Below, piece by piece: positions 16,552-25,910 of a DNA stretch of 64,000 bases (position 1 is the stretch's first letter; every line of letters starts with the position of its first letter). The translations under genes and the position numbers were made by a program. The notes beneath the pieces are model-generated. The model was not told the origin of the DNA. It saw only the letters and a program-made list of their open reading frames with translations, and made no database searches. Source of the DNA: Myxacorys californica WJT36-NPBG1 (GTDB lineage Bacteria > Cyanobacteriota > Cyanobacteriia > Leptolyngbyales > Leptolyngbyaceae); the NCBI GenBank assembly GCA_019359315.1, contig JAHHHO010000009.1, positions 1-64,000 of the forward strand, written 5' to 3'.

Positions 16552-17079
16552 GTGGATCGACCTACGGACGATGAATATAGGGGCTGAATACGTGCAGGAT
16601 AACCTAAGTTGTGCATTCTAATGGCTGAATCTGTCTCAAGGACGTTAGGGTGTGCCTCTAACTAAAGTGAATGACTCCCTAAGGCTCTTCAAAGGTTCTC
16701 TAACCGAACTGGAACTTTGCTCAAGCGGCATTAGTCACGCTCTAGTTACAAGTGAGAACGTTGGCGCACGACGCGAGGAATGAGGGATGGAAGAATGACA
16801 ATGATGAGAGATGAAAGTATGACTATACTGACTTCATCCCTCTTTGCAAAAGGTTGCCGCAGGCATTCCCTTTTCAATCCTATCCATCTAAATCTGACAG
16901 ACTACCCTCTCAATAAACCCTTCATCAATCGCAAGCAGATCCTTCATCAATCGCAAGACAATTTAGGCCAATCCTTCAGCAGACCGCTACCCTGGTAAAT
17001 AGCTACTTTGATAAATAGAGGGTGCAATCTCGCTCTAACATCGCAAAATAGCGTTAGATAATCTGTGTGCTAGACGGGA
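16552..17079. other. Divergent spacer upstream of the lipid-transport ATPase gene
   Basis: 528 bp. It contains a 17-bp exact direct repeat ccttcatcaatcgcaag (16919-16935 and 16941-16957, 22-bp period). A 72-codon open frame here lacks a ribosome-binding site and [10 protein letters not shown], so I do not call a gene. Confidence 0.5.
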
Positions 17080-17862
17080 ATGGCTGAGCCGTTGATTGAA
17101 TTAAGAGGAATCCGAAAGCAGTTTGGAGGAAATCTTGTCCTCGATCAGGCTGATGTGACCGTTTATCGAGGGGAGGCGCTAGCAATCATCGGACCGTCAG
17201 GAACCGGAAAGTCAACGGTACTGCGCCTAATCGCTGGATTGATTGCTCCTGATGAAGGAGAAATTTTTGTCGATGGAAAGCGGCGTAAGGGGTTGATTGA
17301 AGATGAACCCGATTCGATCCATGTTGGCATGGTGTTTCAGCAAGCCGCGCTGTTTGACTCGCTCACCGTTGGCGAAAACGTAGGATTTTTGCTGCACCAG
17401 CATTCTCGATTGTCTAGACGACAGATTCGGGAGCTAGTAGACCACCGTTTAGAAATGGTGGGTTTGGCAGGAATTCGCGATCGCTACCCCGCAGAACTGT
17501 CTGGTGGCATGAGGAAGCGCGTCAGTTTTGCCCGGGCGGTGATGGCAAACCCCAATAAGCCGGACGACGCGCCGGACGTGCTACTCTACGATGAGCCAAC
17601 CGCCGGACTCGACCCGATCGCATCTACCGTGATTGAAGATCTGGTTCGTCATCTCCAGAATAGCCAGCAAGGATGCCAGAGTTATGTCATGGTCACGCAC
17701 CAAGAGAGTACCATTCGTCGCACTGCCGATCGCGTCTTGTTTCTCCATCGTGGCAAGGTGCAGTGGGAGGGCAAAACCCACGAACTTGACACGACAGATA
17801 GTCCTCTGATTCGGCAGTTTTTTAGCGGTAGTGTAGAAGGACCTATTCAAGTGCTTGGGTAA
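17080..17862 (+). CDS. ABC transporter ATPase, Mla/Mce lipid-transport type
   Basis: 260 residues. A complete ABC ATPase: Walker A GPSGTGKST (38-46), Q-loop FQQAALFDSLTVGENV, signature LSGGMRKRV, Walker B VLLYDEPTAGLD and switch His in VMVTHQ. The SGGMRKRV signature and the linked MlaD/Mce gene five bases downstream identify the lipid-trafficking (MlaF, TGD3-like) subfamily. It would energise phospholipid or glycolipid movement between plasma and outer membranes or to thylakoids. The partner permease (MlaE-like) gene is not adjacent and not in this window. Confidence 0.92.
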   Translation: MAEPLIELRGIRKQFGGNLVLDQADVTVYRGEALAIIGPSGTGKSTVLRLIAGLIAPDEGEIFVDGKRRKGLIEDEPDSIHVGMVFQQAALFDSLTVGENVGFLLHQHSRLSRRQIRELVDHRLEMVGLAGIRDRYPAELSGGMRKRVSFARAVMANPNKPDDAPDVLLYDEPTAGLDPIASTVIEDLVRHLQNSQQGCQSYVMVTHQESTIRRTADRVLFLHRGKVQWEGKTHELDTTDSPLIRQFFSGSVEGPIQVLG

Positions 17863-17867
17863 GAGGT

Positions 17868-19145
17868 ATGGCGTTGCGATCGCGAACCGTTCGAGAAGGA
17901 TCAGTCGGCTTGTTGCTGCTTGTCGGAGCCGCTTTGTTTGGCGGTCTGGTGCTGTGGATCAAAGGACTCAACCCCGCCAACCGCAGCTTTACGATCGTGG
18001 CTGATTTTGCGGTGATCAATGGAGTCCAAGACGGAACGGCCGTGCGCTACCGGGGCGTAAATGTCGGCAAGATTAAAAGCACAGCTCCAGGAGCCAATGG
18101 CGTCGAGGTGCAAATTGAGGTGTCGCCCGCCGATTTGCTGATTCCCAAGGATTCTGAGGTGACGGTGAATCAGACGGGCTTGCTGGGTGAAACGGTGGTG
18201 GACATCGTTCCGCGCCAATTGCTATCAGAAGGCGCGATTAGCTCTGCACGCAGCTCCAAAGGAAACGCGGGTGAACCCCTCGACCCAGACTGCAACCGGG
18301 ATGTCATTTTGTGCGACGGTTCGCGCGTCAAAGGGCGCTTGGGCATCAGCACCGATGAGCTGATTCGAGCGACAATTCAGTTTGCCGATGCTTACAGCAG
18401 TCCGCAATTTACAGGCAACATCACAACCTTAACGAAAAATAGCAGTGAGGCAGCCGCTCAGATTGCCATTCTTAGCAAAGAAGTTACGGGGCTAGTGAAA
18501 TCTGCTAGACAGGAAGTCGGTACATTCTCAACAACGGCGCGATCGTTCTCAACGACCGCAGACTCGATCACGACAGCAGCAAATCAAGTGACGCTGACAG
18601 TTGGGCAAGTGAATGAGTTAGTGACCGCCAATCGAGCAACGCTGGTTTCAACGTTGGATAACCTCAATGCAACGAGTACCCAATTGCGCGGTAGCGTTGC
18701 GAGTTTGAGCCCAATTTTCAATCAGGTTCAACGAGGGCAACTGATTCAAAATTTAGAGACTCTTTCTGCAAATGCGGTTCAAGCGTCTGCTAATTTTCGA
18801 GATGTGTCAACCAGTTTGAACAATCCTGAAAGCATTACATTACTGCGGCAAACGCTTGATTCTGCGAGAGAGACGTTTCAGAACACGCAAAAAATTACGG
18901 CCGATTTAGATGAATTAACGGGCGATCCGGCGCTTCGTAATAACTTGAGAAACTTAATCAATGGTCTAAGTGGGCTGGTGTCTTCGACCGATCAGCTTGA
19001 GAAACAGGCTCAGGTCGCTCAAATTCTGACGGTTCCCTCGCCCACTGCAAAGCTGCGTCCGTTCACCAAAGAAAACACTCAGCTTTCGGCGGAGTTTATG
19101 CCAAATTTTCAGTTTGATCCTAGTCCAGCCCCAACTCAGCCTTAA
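17868..19145 (+). CDS. MlaD/Mce-domain lipid-transport substrate-binding protein
   Basis: 425 residues. One N-terminal membrane anchor (about 13-33, GLLLLVGAALFGGLVLWI) is followed by an MCE domain at about 38-115 (VADFAVINGVQDGTAVRYRGVNVGKI). A long helical and low-complexity region follows (about 160-380, many S, T, N and A residues with coiled-coil character), with a proline-rich end. The protein would face the periplasm and form a hexameric lipid channel with the neighbouring ATPase. The ribosome-binding site aagaggt is adjacent to the ATG. The 5-base spacing to the ATPase gene implies an operon. The CadD-like gene follows two bases later. Confidence 0.9.
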   Translation: MALRSRTVREGSVGLLLLVGAALFGGLVLWIKGLNPANRSFTIVADFAVINGVQDGTAVRYRGVNVGKIKSTAPGANGVEVQIEVSPADLLIPKDSEVTVNQTGLLGETVVDIVPRQLLSEGAISSARSSKGNAGEPLDPDCNRDVILCDGSRVKGRLGISTDELIRATIQFADAYSSPQFTGNITTLTKNSSEAAAQIAILSKEVTGLVKSARQEVGTFSTTARSFSTTADSITTAANQVTLTVGQVNELVTANRATLVSTLDNLNATSTQLRGSVASLSPIFNQVQRGQLIQNLETLSANAVQASANFRDVSTSLNNPESITLLRQTLDSARETFQNTQKITADLDELTGDPALRNNLRNLINGLSGLVSSTDQLEKQAQVAQILTVPSPTAKLRPFTKENTQLSAEFMPNFQFDPSPAPTQP

Positions 19146-19147
19146 AT

Positions 19148-19804
19148 ATGCCTTGGTTTGTCTCAGCCACTTTGACGAGTGCGATGGCTGTAGCAGCTTA
19201 CGCCGCGATCGCATTCGTCGCGACAAATATCGATGATTTAGTGATCCTGATGCTGTTTTTTGCTCAGGTCAATCCGCAATTCAAAAAGCATCATATTTAT
19301 GCTGGTCAATATTTAGGATTCACAGCATTAGTTTTATGCAGCTTACCAGGTTTTTTTGGCGGATTAGTTGTTTCTAAACCCTTAATTGGGTTGCTTGGAT
19401 TTGTGCCAATAGTGTTTGGAATTCGGAATTTAATCACTTCAGAGGATCGTGATGAAGTTCAAGCAACGAGCGTGTCACGTAGAGGAATTTTCAAACTCAT
19501 CAATCCTCAAATTTTTAACGTTGCTGCCGTTAGGTTTGCTAATGGTGGAGATAATATCGGAATTTATATTCCACTCTTTGCAAGTAGTACTTTGACTAAT
19601 TTGGTGATTGTTTTAAGCGTATTCTTTCTACTCGTTGGGGTCTGGTGCATCATCTCAGATGGGTTAGCAGGACATCCAACTGTCGCGCCGATTCTCAGCC
19701 GCTATAGCCACATCTTTGTACCCGTAGTTCTGATCGGTTTAGGCATCTATATTTTGATTGAGAACCAATCGTGGACGCTGATTTGGCGTTCAGGCGTTGG
19801 CTAA
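19148..19804 (+). CDS. CadD-family cadmium/cation resistance transporter
   Basis: 218 residues with about five to six hydrophobic segments. It contains the CadD-like FVATNIDDLVILMLFFAQV near the N-terminus, HHIYAGQYLGFTALV, and a central NGGDNIGIYIPLFA repeat of the first motif. The paired acidic motifs (NIDDL and GGDNIG) are typical of CadD and related cation exporters. It begins two bases after the MlaD-type gene, but codon and base composition are more AT-rich, so a shared function is doubtful. Its stop overlaps by four bases the stop of the convergent DUF3288 gene. The ATG at 19184 is an alternative start. Confidence 0.8.
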   Translation: MPWFVSATLTSAMAVAAYAAIAFVATNIDDLVILMLFFAQVNPQFKKHHIYAGQYLGFTALVLCSLPGFFGGLVVSKPLIGLLGFVPIVFGIRNLITSEDRDEVQATSVSRRGIFKLINPQIFNVAAVRFANGGDNIGIYIPLFASSTLTNLVIVLSVFFLLVGVWCIISDGLAGHPTVAPILSRYSHIFVPVVLIGLGIYILIENQSWTLIWRSGVG

Positions 19805-20088
19805 CTCCAATCGTCTCGCTTTGCACCACGACCTTTGTACACCTGCGATGTTTCATGAATCTGGCGTGTCCGCTCATATAGCGCATCTTCGGTCAGCTTC
19901 CACTGCTTTAGAACCCGATCTAAATCCGTTTGAATGTCTCTAGCGCCTGGAAAGCCGTTGTAGCGAATCTTCAGACGGGCCAATTCAGCCAGATTGTAAT
20001 CGGTCGGTTCGCCGCTAAGCAGGGCATCGACAATTTGGCGATCGCCGTTCCACAACGGATGCTGCTGGTCTTTTTGCTCTTGCGCCAT
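19801..20088 (-). CDS. DUF3288 family protein
   Basis: 95 residues matching the cyanobacterial DUF3288 family: KDQQHPLWNGDRQIVDALLSGEPTDYNLAELARLKIRYNGFPGARDIQTDL. Small, soluble and highly conserved in cyanobacteria and some plastid lineages; function unknown. No catalytic motif is obvious. It is monocistronic, and its last four bases overlap the end of the convergent transporter gene. Confidence 0.9.
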   Translation of the reverse strand: MAQEQKDQQHPLWNGDRQIVDALLSGEPTDYNLAELARLKIRYNGFPGARDIQTDLDRVLKQWKLTEDALYERTRQIHETSQVYKGRGAKRDDWS

Positions 20089-20311
20089 AGAACTCGCCTC
20101 AAAACACCGTGACAGTATAGTACGCCAAGCATGGAATTGAAAATGAAAAGTCTATGTGGGTAAACAGGCGGAATTATGGGCTGTTTTTCCTAACATAAAG
20201 CACACTCTAATTGCCGCCCAAGACCCCAGGCAAAAGCTAGGCGAATCAGCGAAGCGTAGAGCGCAACTCAAAAGGAACCGCTCCACTCACTCGCATCATG
20301 ACTATTCAAAC

Positions 20312-20902
20312 CTAAGCGTTGGCTGCTGTATCACTAGGTTGTTCGGCTGCTTGTTGTTCGGTTGCTTGTTGTTCGGCTGCTTGAGCTACACCCAAGCGGA
20401 TTTCTGAGCAGAACGATGCCATGCTGAAGCCGCCAAACCGCTTTAAGATGCTGTGACGCAAGCGCACGTTGGGACTTTCAAACCAAAGGCGTTCTTTTGA
20501 GTACATACTTTCGTACTCAGTCACGAGCGTCAGTTCATTACTGTCGTTGATGTGATAGCTTCCTGCGACTGGAGCTTTCTCGGCATAGCCCATTTCTCTC
20601 AGCAGCTTCCCTTCTTGCGGATTTTCAGGATCTGCGATCGGCACAAGCACCGTTGAGCCATCGTGTTTTTCCTTATCCCAATCCATTGTGCCGTCCCAGG
20701 TCACTCGCGCTCCACACGAAGCCGTAGCAGGGTCAACATTATGCTGTTCACACAGTTGGATTACGGCAGGGTCAGCCTTGTCGAGCAATTCGATTTGAAT
20801 ATTCGATTTTCCAGCCTCTTGTTGCTTAAACGCTAGATGATGGCTGGTTCGCATCGATGACCATTTCCCTGCGCTCTGTTGAAAAAACTCGACAATATCC
20901 AT
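20312..20902 (-). CDS. cpcS: CpcS/CpeS-type phycobiliprotein chromophore lyase
   Basis: 196 residues from the ATG at 20902 ([23 protein letters not shown]); an ATG two codons earlier also exists. CpcS-type lyases attach phycocyanobilin to Cys-84-type sites of phycobiliproteins. Evidence: the opening EFFQxSAGKWxSxRTxHHL, the lipocalin-like beta pattern, and [32 protein letters not shown]. The C-terminus carries a Q/A/E-rich tail ([15 protein letters not shown]) encoded by about three 18-bp DNA repeats at 20337-20385, probably length-variable and not needed for catalysis. Whether it serves phycocyanin, allophycocyanin or both cannot be told from sequence. Confidence 0.9.
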   Translation of the reverse strand: MDIVEFFQQSAGKWSSMRTSHHLAFKQQEAGKSNIQIELLDKADPAVIQLCEQHNVDPATASCGARVTWDGTMDWDKEKHDGSTVLVPIADPENPQEGKLLREMGYAEKAPVAGSYHINDSNELTLVTEYESMYSKERLWFESPNVRLRHSILKRFGGFSMASFCSEIRLGVAQAAEQQATEQQAAEQPSDTAANA

Positions 20903-20993
20903 GAACAATCCTATGGTGGCGACTTGATATAGTAACCACCATTTTAGAAGAATTAGGAAAGGGATGAATGATCCTTTCTTGCCTTTATTTATC

Positions 20994-21132
20994 TAGGCAG
21001 GGCTGTTTTATTGTCATTAGAAGATATCTAGAAGCCCTAATCTCTCGTTTGTGAGATTCAAAACATTCAAGAACGCCGAACGAGAGAATCCAGCGTCCAG
21101 ATTTCTGTTTCCGACAATAAAACGACCCTACC
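20994..21132. mobile_element. 139-bp MITE-like element
   Basis: Imperfect terminal inverted repeats of 20 bp (ggcagggctgttttattgtc at 20996-21015; its complement with three changes at 21113-21132) bound a short non-coding body with a second inner inverted repeat (ctctcgtt / aacgagag). The element is flanked by the same 7-mer ATTTATC on both sides (20987-20993 and 21133-21139), as expected for a target duplication. No transposase is encoded. The 7-mer is AT-rich, so chance is possible. Confidence 0.5.
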
Positions 21133-21146
21133 ATTTATCCACAGGA

Positions 21147-23027
21147 TCAAAGCTGTTCGACCGTAGCTCTCAGTCCTTGATTCGTCAGCGTTTGTAGAAG
21201 TTCATGGGCTTTGATGCGATCGCTAAAAACTCCTGCTTGCAGCACACTTTGTCCGCTGCGAAAGACAGGAAACGAGCCTGGAACCGCAGATTGGATTTGA
21301 GCCTGTTCACCCTCGCTGCGGGCTTGCACTACAACTCGATAGCGCAGTCCAAACGCCAGATCTTGCCTCACTGGAGCAGCAGATCGGTTGGGAGAGACGG
21401 GTGCGCCGCGCCAAACCTTAACCGATGTTCCTGCCGTTCGACCGACAGGAATTGACGCTTTGGGCACACGTAAGGTGCCTGATGCCGAGACCGCGCTACG
21501 AGAAGTAGGGCGAGCAACCCTAGAGGACATCGCCTGCGATCCTGTAGAGCTTGGCAGAGCCAATCGACGAGATGACGACGTTTTTGTATTGCGTACTGCC
21601 CTAATCCGCTCAGGAGGAGGAACCGGAATATTAATGGCACCGTCCGAGCCACGACGAGCGATTGGCTCTGCCAAGCTCCGAGGGAGCGCGCTATTTAGTT
21701 GGAAAGCAGATCGGTTGGAAGCAGTACTAAAATTCGAGGGAGCCAGAACCGGAATCTCAATCCGCGCCACTTGAGATTTTGGCTGCTTGGAGAGCGGTAC
21801 TCGTCTGCTGCGCGATGAAGAGACCGCAGAGCGTGACTTCTTAGAAATCGGCGCGACAACAGTTGTGCCCTTAAAGGATGCGGAAGGCTGAGCGGGCACC
21901 GACACTAAGGAGCGGCTGGGCGAAAATGAAGCGGGCACGACTGTCGGTAGGGACGGACTATAGCGCTGAGCAGATGCGACGCTAACCGGAGCATCTGCCA
22001 CGGTAGACGTATTCGAGAAATCTAATCGTCCGATCGTCTTACTTCCCGTAATTTGATTGCCAAAGGCTGGAATTTTTTGAATGCTTTTCTGAGTGTTGAG
22101 ATCAAACTGTCCGTTATCCGTAAAGGTATTGTTGCCAGGGTCGGCGGACGTGCCTAAGTTTGGTCGAGACTGCGCGATCGCGACCATGCCATCCCGGGCA
22201 TTGCCATCCACGATATTGTTTCGCAGAATCGGTTGCGCTTTCCCTTGAATCACAATGCCGTCTTTGTTCTGCGTGATGCGGTTGCCAACAATTCGAGGGG
22301 CCGCGCTTTGTGCAATGTTGATGCCAAACCCGGTTTGCTCAAAAATGTTGTCGTGCAGTTCTGGGCGCGAGGTTCCGTAAACCGTGACGCCGTTTGCACC
22401 ATTTTGATAGAAATAGTTGTTGCGAAGAATTGGGGCACTGCTCCCGACTACAGATGCCCCATCATGACCATTTCTAGTAAACGTGTTGTCACTGATCACA
22501 GGACTCGTGGATTCCGTCCACAGCCCGTAGCCTTGAGCGTCGGGGTTAGAAACAGTAACGCCCGTTAAGCCTGACTGATTTGCACCGACAATGGTGACAC
22601 TTTGCCGTGCAAAGGTACGGCTCAAAAAGATACCACCGCCTTGAATGACAACAGTTTGTCCGCGATCGCGAGGCTCTCCTTTAATCGTTGTCCCCGGCCT
22701 CATTTGCAGTGGAAATGCTTCACCTGTTTGCGCACTATACGTCCCTGGAGCTAACAGAATGATCGTATTTGGTTGAACGATTTGCAGGGCACGAGTAATA
22801 GTTTTTAGCGGCGATCGCACGTTACCCTCAGCAGTATCAATTCCAGTGTTTGAATTGACAAACAAGTAATTGTATTGAGGGGACGAACCGGAGGCTTGAG
22901 CGAGCTGAATCGGTTGTGCGATCGATTGAGCCATGGCGTGGGATGCACCGCCAAATAGCATAATTCCAAAGACACCCAGCGTTAATACAACACTGGAAGA
23001 CGGCTTTTCAGGTGATATTTTACTCAC
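21147..23027 (-). CDS. Secreted DUF1565 parallel beta-helix protein with C-terminal SPOR-like domain
   Basis: 626 residues from GTG 23027, chosen because aggag sits seven bases upstream; the frame is open 24 codons further but without a ribosome-binding site. A signal peptide (to about AMAQS) leads to a DUF1565 right-handed beta-helix at about 60-330, with repeats such as NTFTRNGHDGASVVGSSAPILRNNYFYQNGANGV and DNIFEQTG. A long Ser/Arg/Pro-rich linker follows, then a SPOR-like end (about 550-626, VFRSGQSVLQAGVFSDRIKAHELLQTL). SPOR domains bind denuded peptidoglycan. It is probably a surface or periplasmic protein, with polysaccharide binding as inference. The CTGAATTC-like sequence upstream is not a known operator. 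Confidence 0.85.
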   Translation of the reverse strand: MSKISPEKPSSSVVLTLGVFGIMLFGGASHAMAQSIAQPIQLAQASGSSPQYNYLFVNSNTGIDTAEGNVRSPLKTITRALQIVQPNTIILLAPGTYSAQTGEAFPLQMRPGTTIKGEPRDRGQTVVIQGGGIFLSRTFARQSVTIVGANQSGLTGVTVSNPDAQGYGLWTESTSPVISDNTFTRNGHDGASVVGSSAPILRNNYFYQNGANGVTVYGTSRPELHDNIFEQTGFGINIAQSAAPRIVGNRITQNKDGIVIQGKAQPILRNNIVDGNARDGMVAIAQSRPNLGTSADPGNNTFTDNGQFDLNTQKSIQKIPAFGNQITGSKTIGRLDFSNTSTVADAPVSVASAQRYSPSLPTVVPASFSPSRSLVSVPAQPSASFKGTTVVAPISKKSRSAVSSSRSRRVPLSKQPKSQVARIEIPVLAPSNFSTASNRSAFQLNSALPRSLAEPIARRGSDGAINIPVPPPERIRAVRNTKTSSSRRLALPSSTGSQAMSSRVARPTSRSAVSASGTLRVPKASIPVGRTAGTSVKVWRGAPVSPNRSAAPVRQDLAFGLRYRVVVQARSEGEQAQIQSAVPGSFPVFRSGQSVLQAGVFSDRIKAHELLQTLTNQGLRATVEQL

Positions 23028-23345
23028 AATCTTTCTCCTATACACGGCAGTAGGATGACTTTGACTAGAAACAAAGACTAGAAACAAAAACGACCGCAAA
23101 AGTACTGATAGAATTCAGCCTTTGATGAATGAAGAGAGCGACTTCCTCATACGGTTATCCGTCGGGCATAAGAGCGAAAATACCGCAACGGAAGTTCATA
23201 GTAATTGAGTTTTTAAATACCGCTTCATTTTTGACCAAGGAGTTAGCTGAATTCAGTATTAACCCTTAAGTTATAAAGAATGTCACAATTCAAAATGCCC
23301 GACTCCCTCTCGCTGCTAGGATGAAACATTAATCGGTTTGCGCCA

Positions 23346-24446
23346 ATGGACAAAACAGAGCCCGTTCTCCCATCTATGCAACCTGCTTTATACCGAATTT
23401 TGGATGCCAATCTTGATCGCGCCCGTGAAGGATTGCGGGTGATAGAAGAATGGTGTCGGTTTGGCCTGAACCACTCTCACTTCACCAATCAGTGCAAACA
23501 CTTACGACAAGAACTCGCCACTTGGCATCACAGCGATCTGCGATCGGCGCGCAACACCCCAGACGATCCGGGTACAGAATTAACGCATCCCAACGAAGCC
23601 ACGCGAGGCACAATTGAGCAAGTCTTGCAGGCTAATTTTTGCCGCGTCGAAGAAGCGCTGCGGGTGTTAGAAGAATACGGCAAAGTCTACAGCCAAGATA
23701 TGGCTGCATCGCTCAAACAAATGCGCTATCAGGTTTACACGCTTGAAAGCCAACTGATGGCACAGCATCGGCATCAAAAGCTGCGTCAGTCTCTGCTGTA
23801 TTTGGTCACGTCGCCTTCTGAAACGCTGTTTGCAACGGTGGAGTCGGCGTTGCAGGGAGGACTCAGCCTTGTTCAATATCGCGACAAAGACTCAGATGAT
23901 TTGACGCGACTGAGTAATGCTCGGACATTGCGGCGGCTGTGCCACGAGTACGGAGCGCTATTTATTGTTAACGATCGCATCGATTTAGCCCTAGCTGTCG
24001 ATGCCGATGGCGTTCACCTCGGACAAGACGATTTGCCGATAGAATTAGCCCGTCAGATGCTAGGGTCTCAGCGGCTAATCGGACGTTCCACACACAGTGC
24101 CGATGATCTTTACCGCGCTGTTCAAGAAGGCGCAGACTATGTTGGCGTCGGTCCCGTCTATGAAACGCCAACCAAGGCAGGCAGACCCGCCGCCGGACTC
24201 GAGTATGTGCGGCATGCAACAGAAGAGTGTCCAATTCCTTGGTTTGCGATCGGGGGCATTGACGCCAATAATGTCCACGAGGTTCTATCTGCTGGGGCGC
24301 AACGCATTTCTGTTGTCCGGGCGATTATGGCAGCAGAGCAACCGACGCTAGCAGTGCAATATTTCATGGCGCAACTCGAGCAAAAACGTCGGTTTCAAAC
24401 ACCCAACTTTGTAAAGCAAAATTCAATAACTGATCCGTGGACGTAG
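23346..24446 (+). CDS. thiE: Thiamine-phosphate synthase ThiE (cyanobacterial long form)
   Basis: 366 residues. The C-terminal about 200 residues are the TIM-barrel thiamine-phosphate synthase: SLVQYRDKDSDD, LFIVNDRIDLALAVDADGVHLGQDDLP, IGRSTHSADD, YVGVGPVYETPTKAG and PWFAIGGIDANN. It joins HMP pyrophosphate and carboxy-thiazole phosphate. The N-terminal about 145 residues (LYRILDANLDRAREGLRVIEEWCRF) are the extra helical domain usual in cyanobacterial ThiE. thiS follows 32 bases later in the same direction. No TPP riboswitch could be recognised in the 245-bp leader. Confidence 0.95.
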   Translation: MDKTEPVLPSMQPALYRILDANLDRAREGLRVIEEWCRFGLNHSHFTNQCKHLRQELATWHHSDLRSARNTPDDPGTELTHPNEATRGTIEQVLQANFCRVEEALRVLEEYGKVYSQDMAASLKQMRYQVYTLESQLMAQHRHQKLRQSLLYLVTSPSETLFATVESALQGGLSLVQYRDKDSDDLTRLSNARTLRRLCHEYGALFIVNDRIDLALAVDADGVHLGQDDLPIELARQMLGSQRLIGRSTHSADDLYRAVQEGADYVGVGPVYETPTKAGRPAAGLEYVRHATEECPIPWFAIGGIDANNVHEVLSAGAQRISVVRAIMAAEQPTLAVQYFMAQLEQKRRFQTPNFVKQNSITDPWT

Positions 24447-24478
24447 AGAGAAGAAAAGTAGTGAGGGAGAACCAGCGC

Positions 24479-24691
24479 ATGTCTGAGCAAATCACACTTC
24501 AGGTGAATGGTGAATCTAAAACCTGTGAGCCAAATCTGCATCTGCCAAATTTTCTGGAGCAACTCGGCTTAAACCCTCGACTTGTCGCCGTAGAATACAA
24601 CGGCGAAATCTTGCATCGGCAGTACTGGGATACAACCGAAATCAAGGAGCGCGATCGCTTAGAAATCGTGACGATCGTCGGCGGTGGTTAG
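24479..24691 (+). CDS. thiS: Sulfur carrier protein ThiS
   Basis: 70 residues from the ATG at 24479; the frame is open 14 codons upstream into the thiE end, but the ATG has a better family fit and a gaggga ribosome-binding sequence. Ubiquitin-like fold: MSEQITLQVNGESKTCEPNLHLPNFLEQLGLNPRLVAVEYNGEIL. It ends in the glycines (VGGG) that are adenylated and thiocarboxylated to deliver sulfur for thiazole formation. It acts with ThiG/ThiF-type enzymes encoded elsewhere and completes a short thiE-thiS operon. Confidence 0.95.
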   Translation: MSEQITLQVNGESKTCEPNLHLPNFLEQLGLNPRLVAVEYNGEILHRQYWDTTEIKERDRLEIVTIVGGG

Positions 24692-24877
24692 CACGCTCAT
24701 GTCCACCTCTTTTAGTACGGTAATCTCCCCTCAAACCTACTACTTAAGGCATTTTCAACCCCTATAGAAGGCGATACAGTAGAGGAGTAGAAAAGCTTAA
24801 AACACTGTAACAAGGTATAAAGCTTAACGTTTAGAACAACAAGCATTTTGTCTAGGCGAGCTAAATGGGACTACGCT

Positions 24878-25837
24878 ATGAAAACACCAAAATCTTTCTT
24901 TAAATCACTCATCCGCCCCCTAATTGCGCTGGGGTTGGTTCTAACGCTGACACTCGGTCATGCTGATGGTGCGCTTGCGGCGGGGACGGGTGGTCGCATC
25001 GGTGGAGGCTCTTTTAGAGCGCCTAGCCGTACCTTCACGCCTAGTCGAGGCAGCTATCCTGGCGGTGGATACCCTGGTGGTGGCAGCTACTATCCCGGTG
25101 GCGGCGGTGGGTTCTTCCCCTTCCTCTACTTCCCGTTCTTCGGCGGCGGTGGCAGCCTATTCACCCTGTTTATCTTCATCTCGATCGCAGGCTTTCTGCT
25201 GCAAAGCTTCCGACGGGCGACAGAAGGCAGCGATTTAGACTACACGACCAATCCATCTGTTTCGGTTGCGAAAGTCCAAGTTGGCTTGTTAGCTCAAGCT
25301 CGGAGTTTGCAAACAGACCTCGATCGCATCGCTCAACGTGCCGATACTGACTCCTCCGAAGGGCTGGCACAAGTGTTGCAAGAGACGACTCTTTCGCTAC
25401 TGCGTCACCCCCAATACTGGGTGTATGGCGCATCGGAAGCTCATCAAGCTCGGTTAGAAGCAGCCGGTGCAGAATTCAATCGTCTAGCTTTGTCTGAGCG
25501 GAGCAAGTTTACGGCAGAAACTCTGTCTAACGTGAATGACCAACTGAAGCAAGCCTCTCAAGAGAGCAGCGCGTTGACAGTGGCTGAGCGAGGCGGTGCG
25601 TTAGCTGAAGCACCGGGTGAGTATATTGTCGTCACCCTGTTAGTCGGCACTCAGGGCAAGTTACAGCTTCCCACGATTAATAGCTCTGATGACCTGAAGC
25701 GTGCCCTGAGCCAGTTGGGTAGTGTCTCTGGCGATCAGCTTCTAGCTCTTGAAGTGCTATGGACGCCGCAAGCTGAAGGGGATGTGTTGACCCGCGATGA
25801 TGTGTTGGCAGAATATCCTAATTTGAAGCTTGTCTAA
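24878..25837 (+). CDS. DUF1517 membrane protein with Gly-rich segment
   Basis: 319 residues from the ATG at 24878 (MKTPKSFFKSL). A signal or anchor segment at about 10-40 is followed by a Gly/Tyr/Pro-rich stretch (about 45-95, PGGGYPGGGSYYPGGGG) and a hydrophobic segment at about 100-120 (LFTLFIFISIAGFLLQSF). A conserved C-terminal domain follows (VSVAKVQVGLLAQARSLQTDLDRIAQ ... EYIVVTLLVGTQGKLQLP), the DUF1517 pattern found in cyanobacteria and chloroplasts. The function is unknown; thylakoid or plasma membrane location is inferred. A strong terminator follows. Confidence 0.9.
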   Translation: MKTPKSFFKSLIRPLIALGLVLTLTLGHADGALAAGTGGRIGGGSFRAPSRTFTPSRGSYPGGGYPGGGSYYPGGGGGFFPFLYFPFFGGGGSLFTLFIFISIAGFLLQSFRRATEGSDLDYTTNPSVSVAKVQVGLLAQARSLQTDLDRIAQRADTDSSEGLAQVLQETTLSLLRHPQYWVYGASEAHQARLEAAGAEFNRLALSERSKFTAETLSNVNDQLKQASQESSALTVAERGGALAEAPGEYIVVTLLVGTQGKLQLPTINSSDDLKRALSQLGSVSGDQLLALEVLWTPQAEGDVLTRDDVLAEYPNLKLV

Positions 25838-25855
25838 GTCTAAATTCTGCTTTTG

Positions 25856-25895
25856 ATTGGGCTGGATGTACAACATACATCCAGCCCAATTTTTT
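25856..25895 (+). terminator. Strong terminator after the DUF1517 gene
   Basis: Perfect 14-bp stem (attgggctggatgt at 25856-25869 and its complement at 25877-25890) with a 7-base loop and a run of Ts directly after. It also lies just before the end of the convergent gene at 25911. Confidence 0.92.
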
Positions 25896-25910
25896 GTCCT
25901 AGCTTCCTGG

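Noticed and set aside
23100-23345. TPP riboswitch before thiE
   Set aside because: The conserved thi-box sequences (such as CTGAGA and ACCTGATC-like blocks) are not present.
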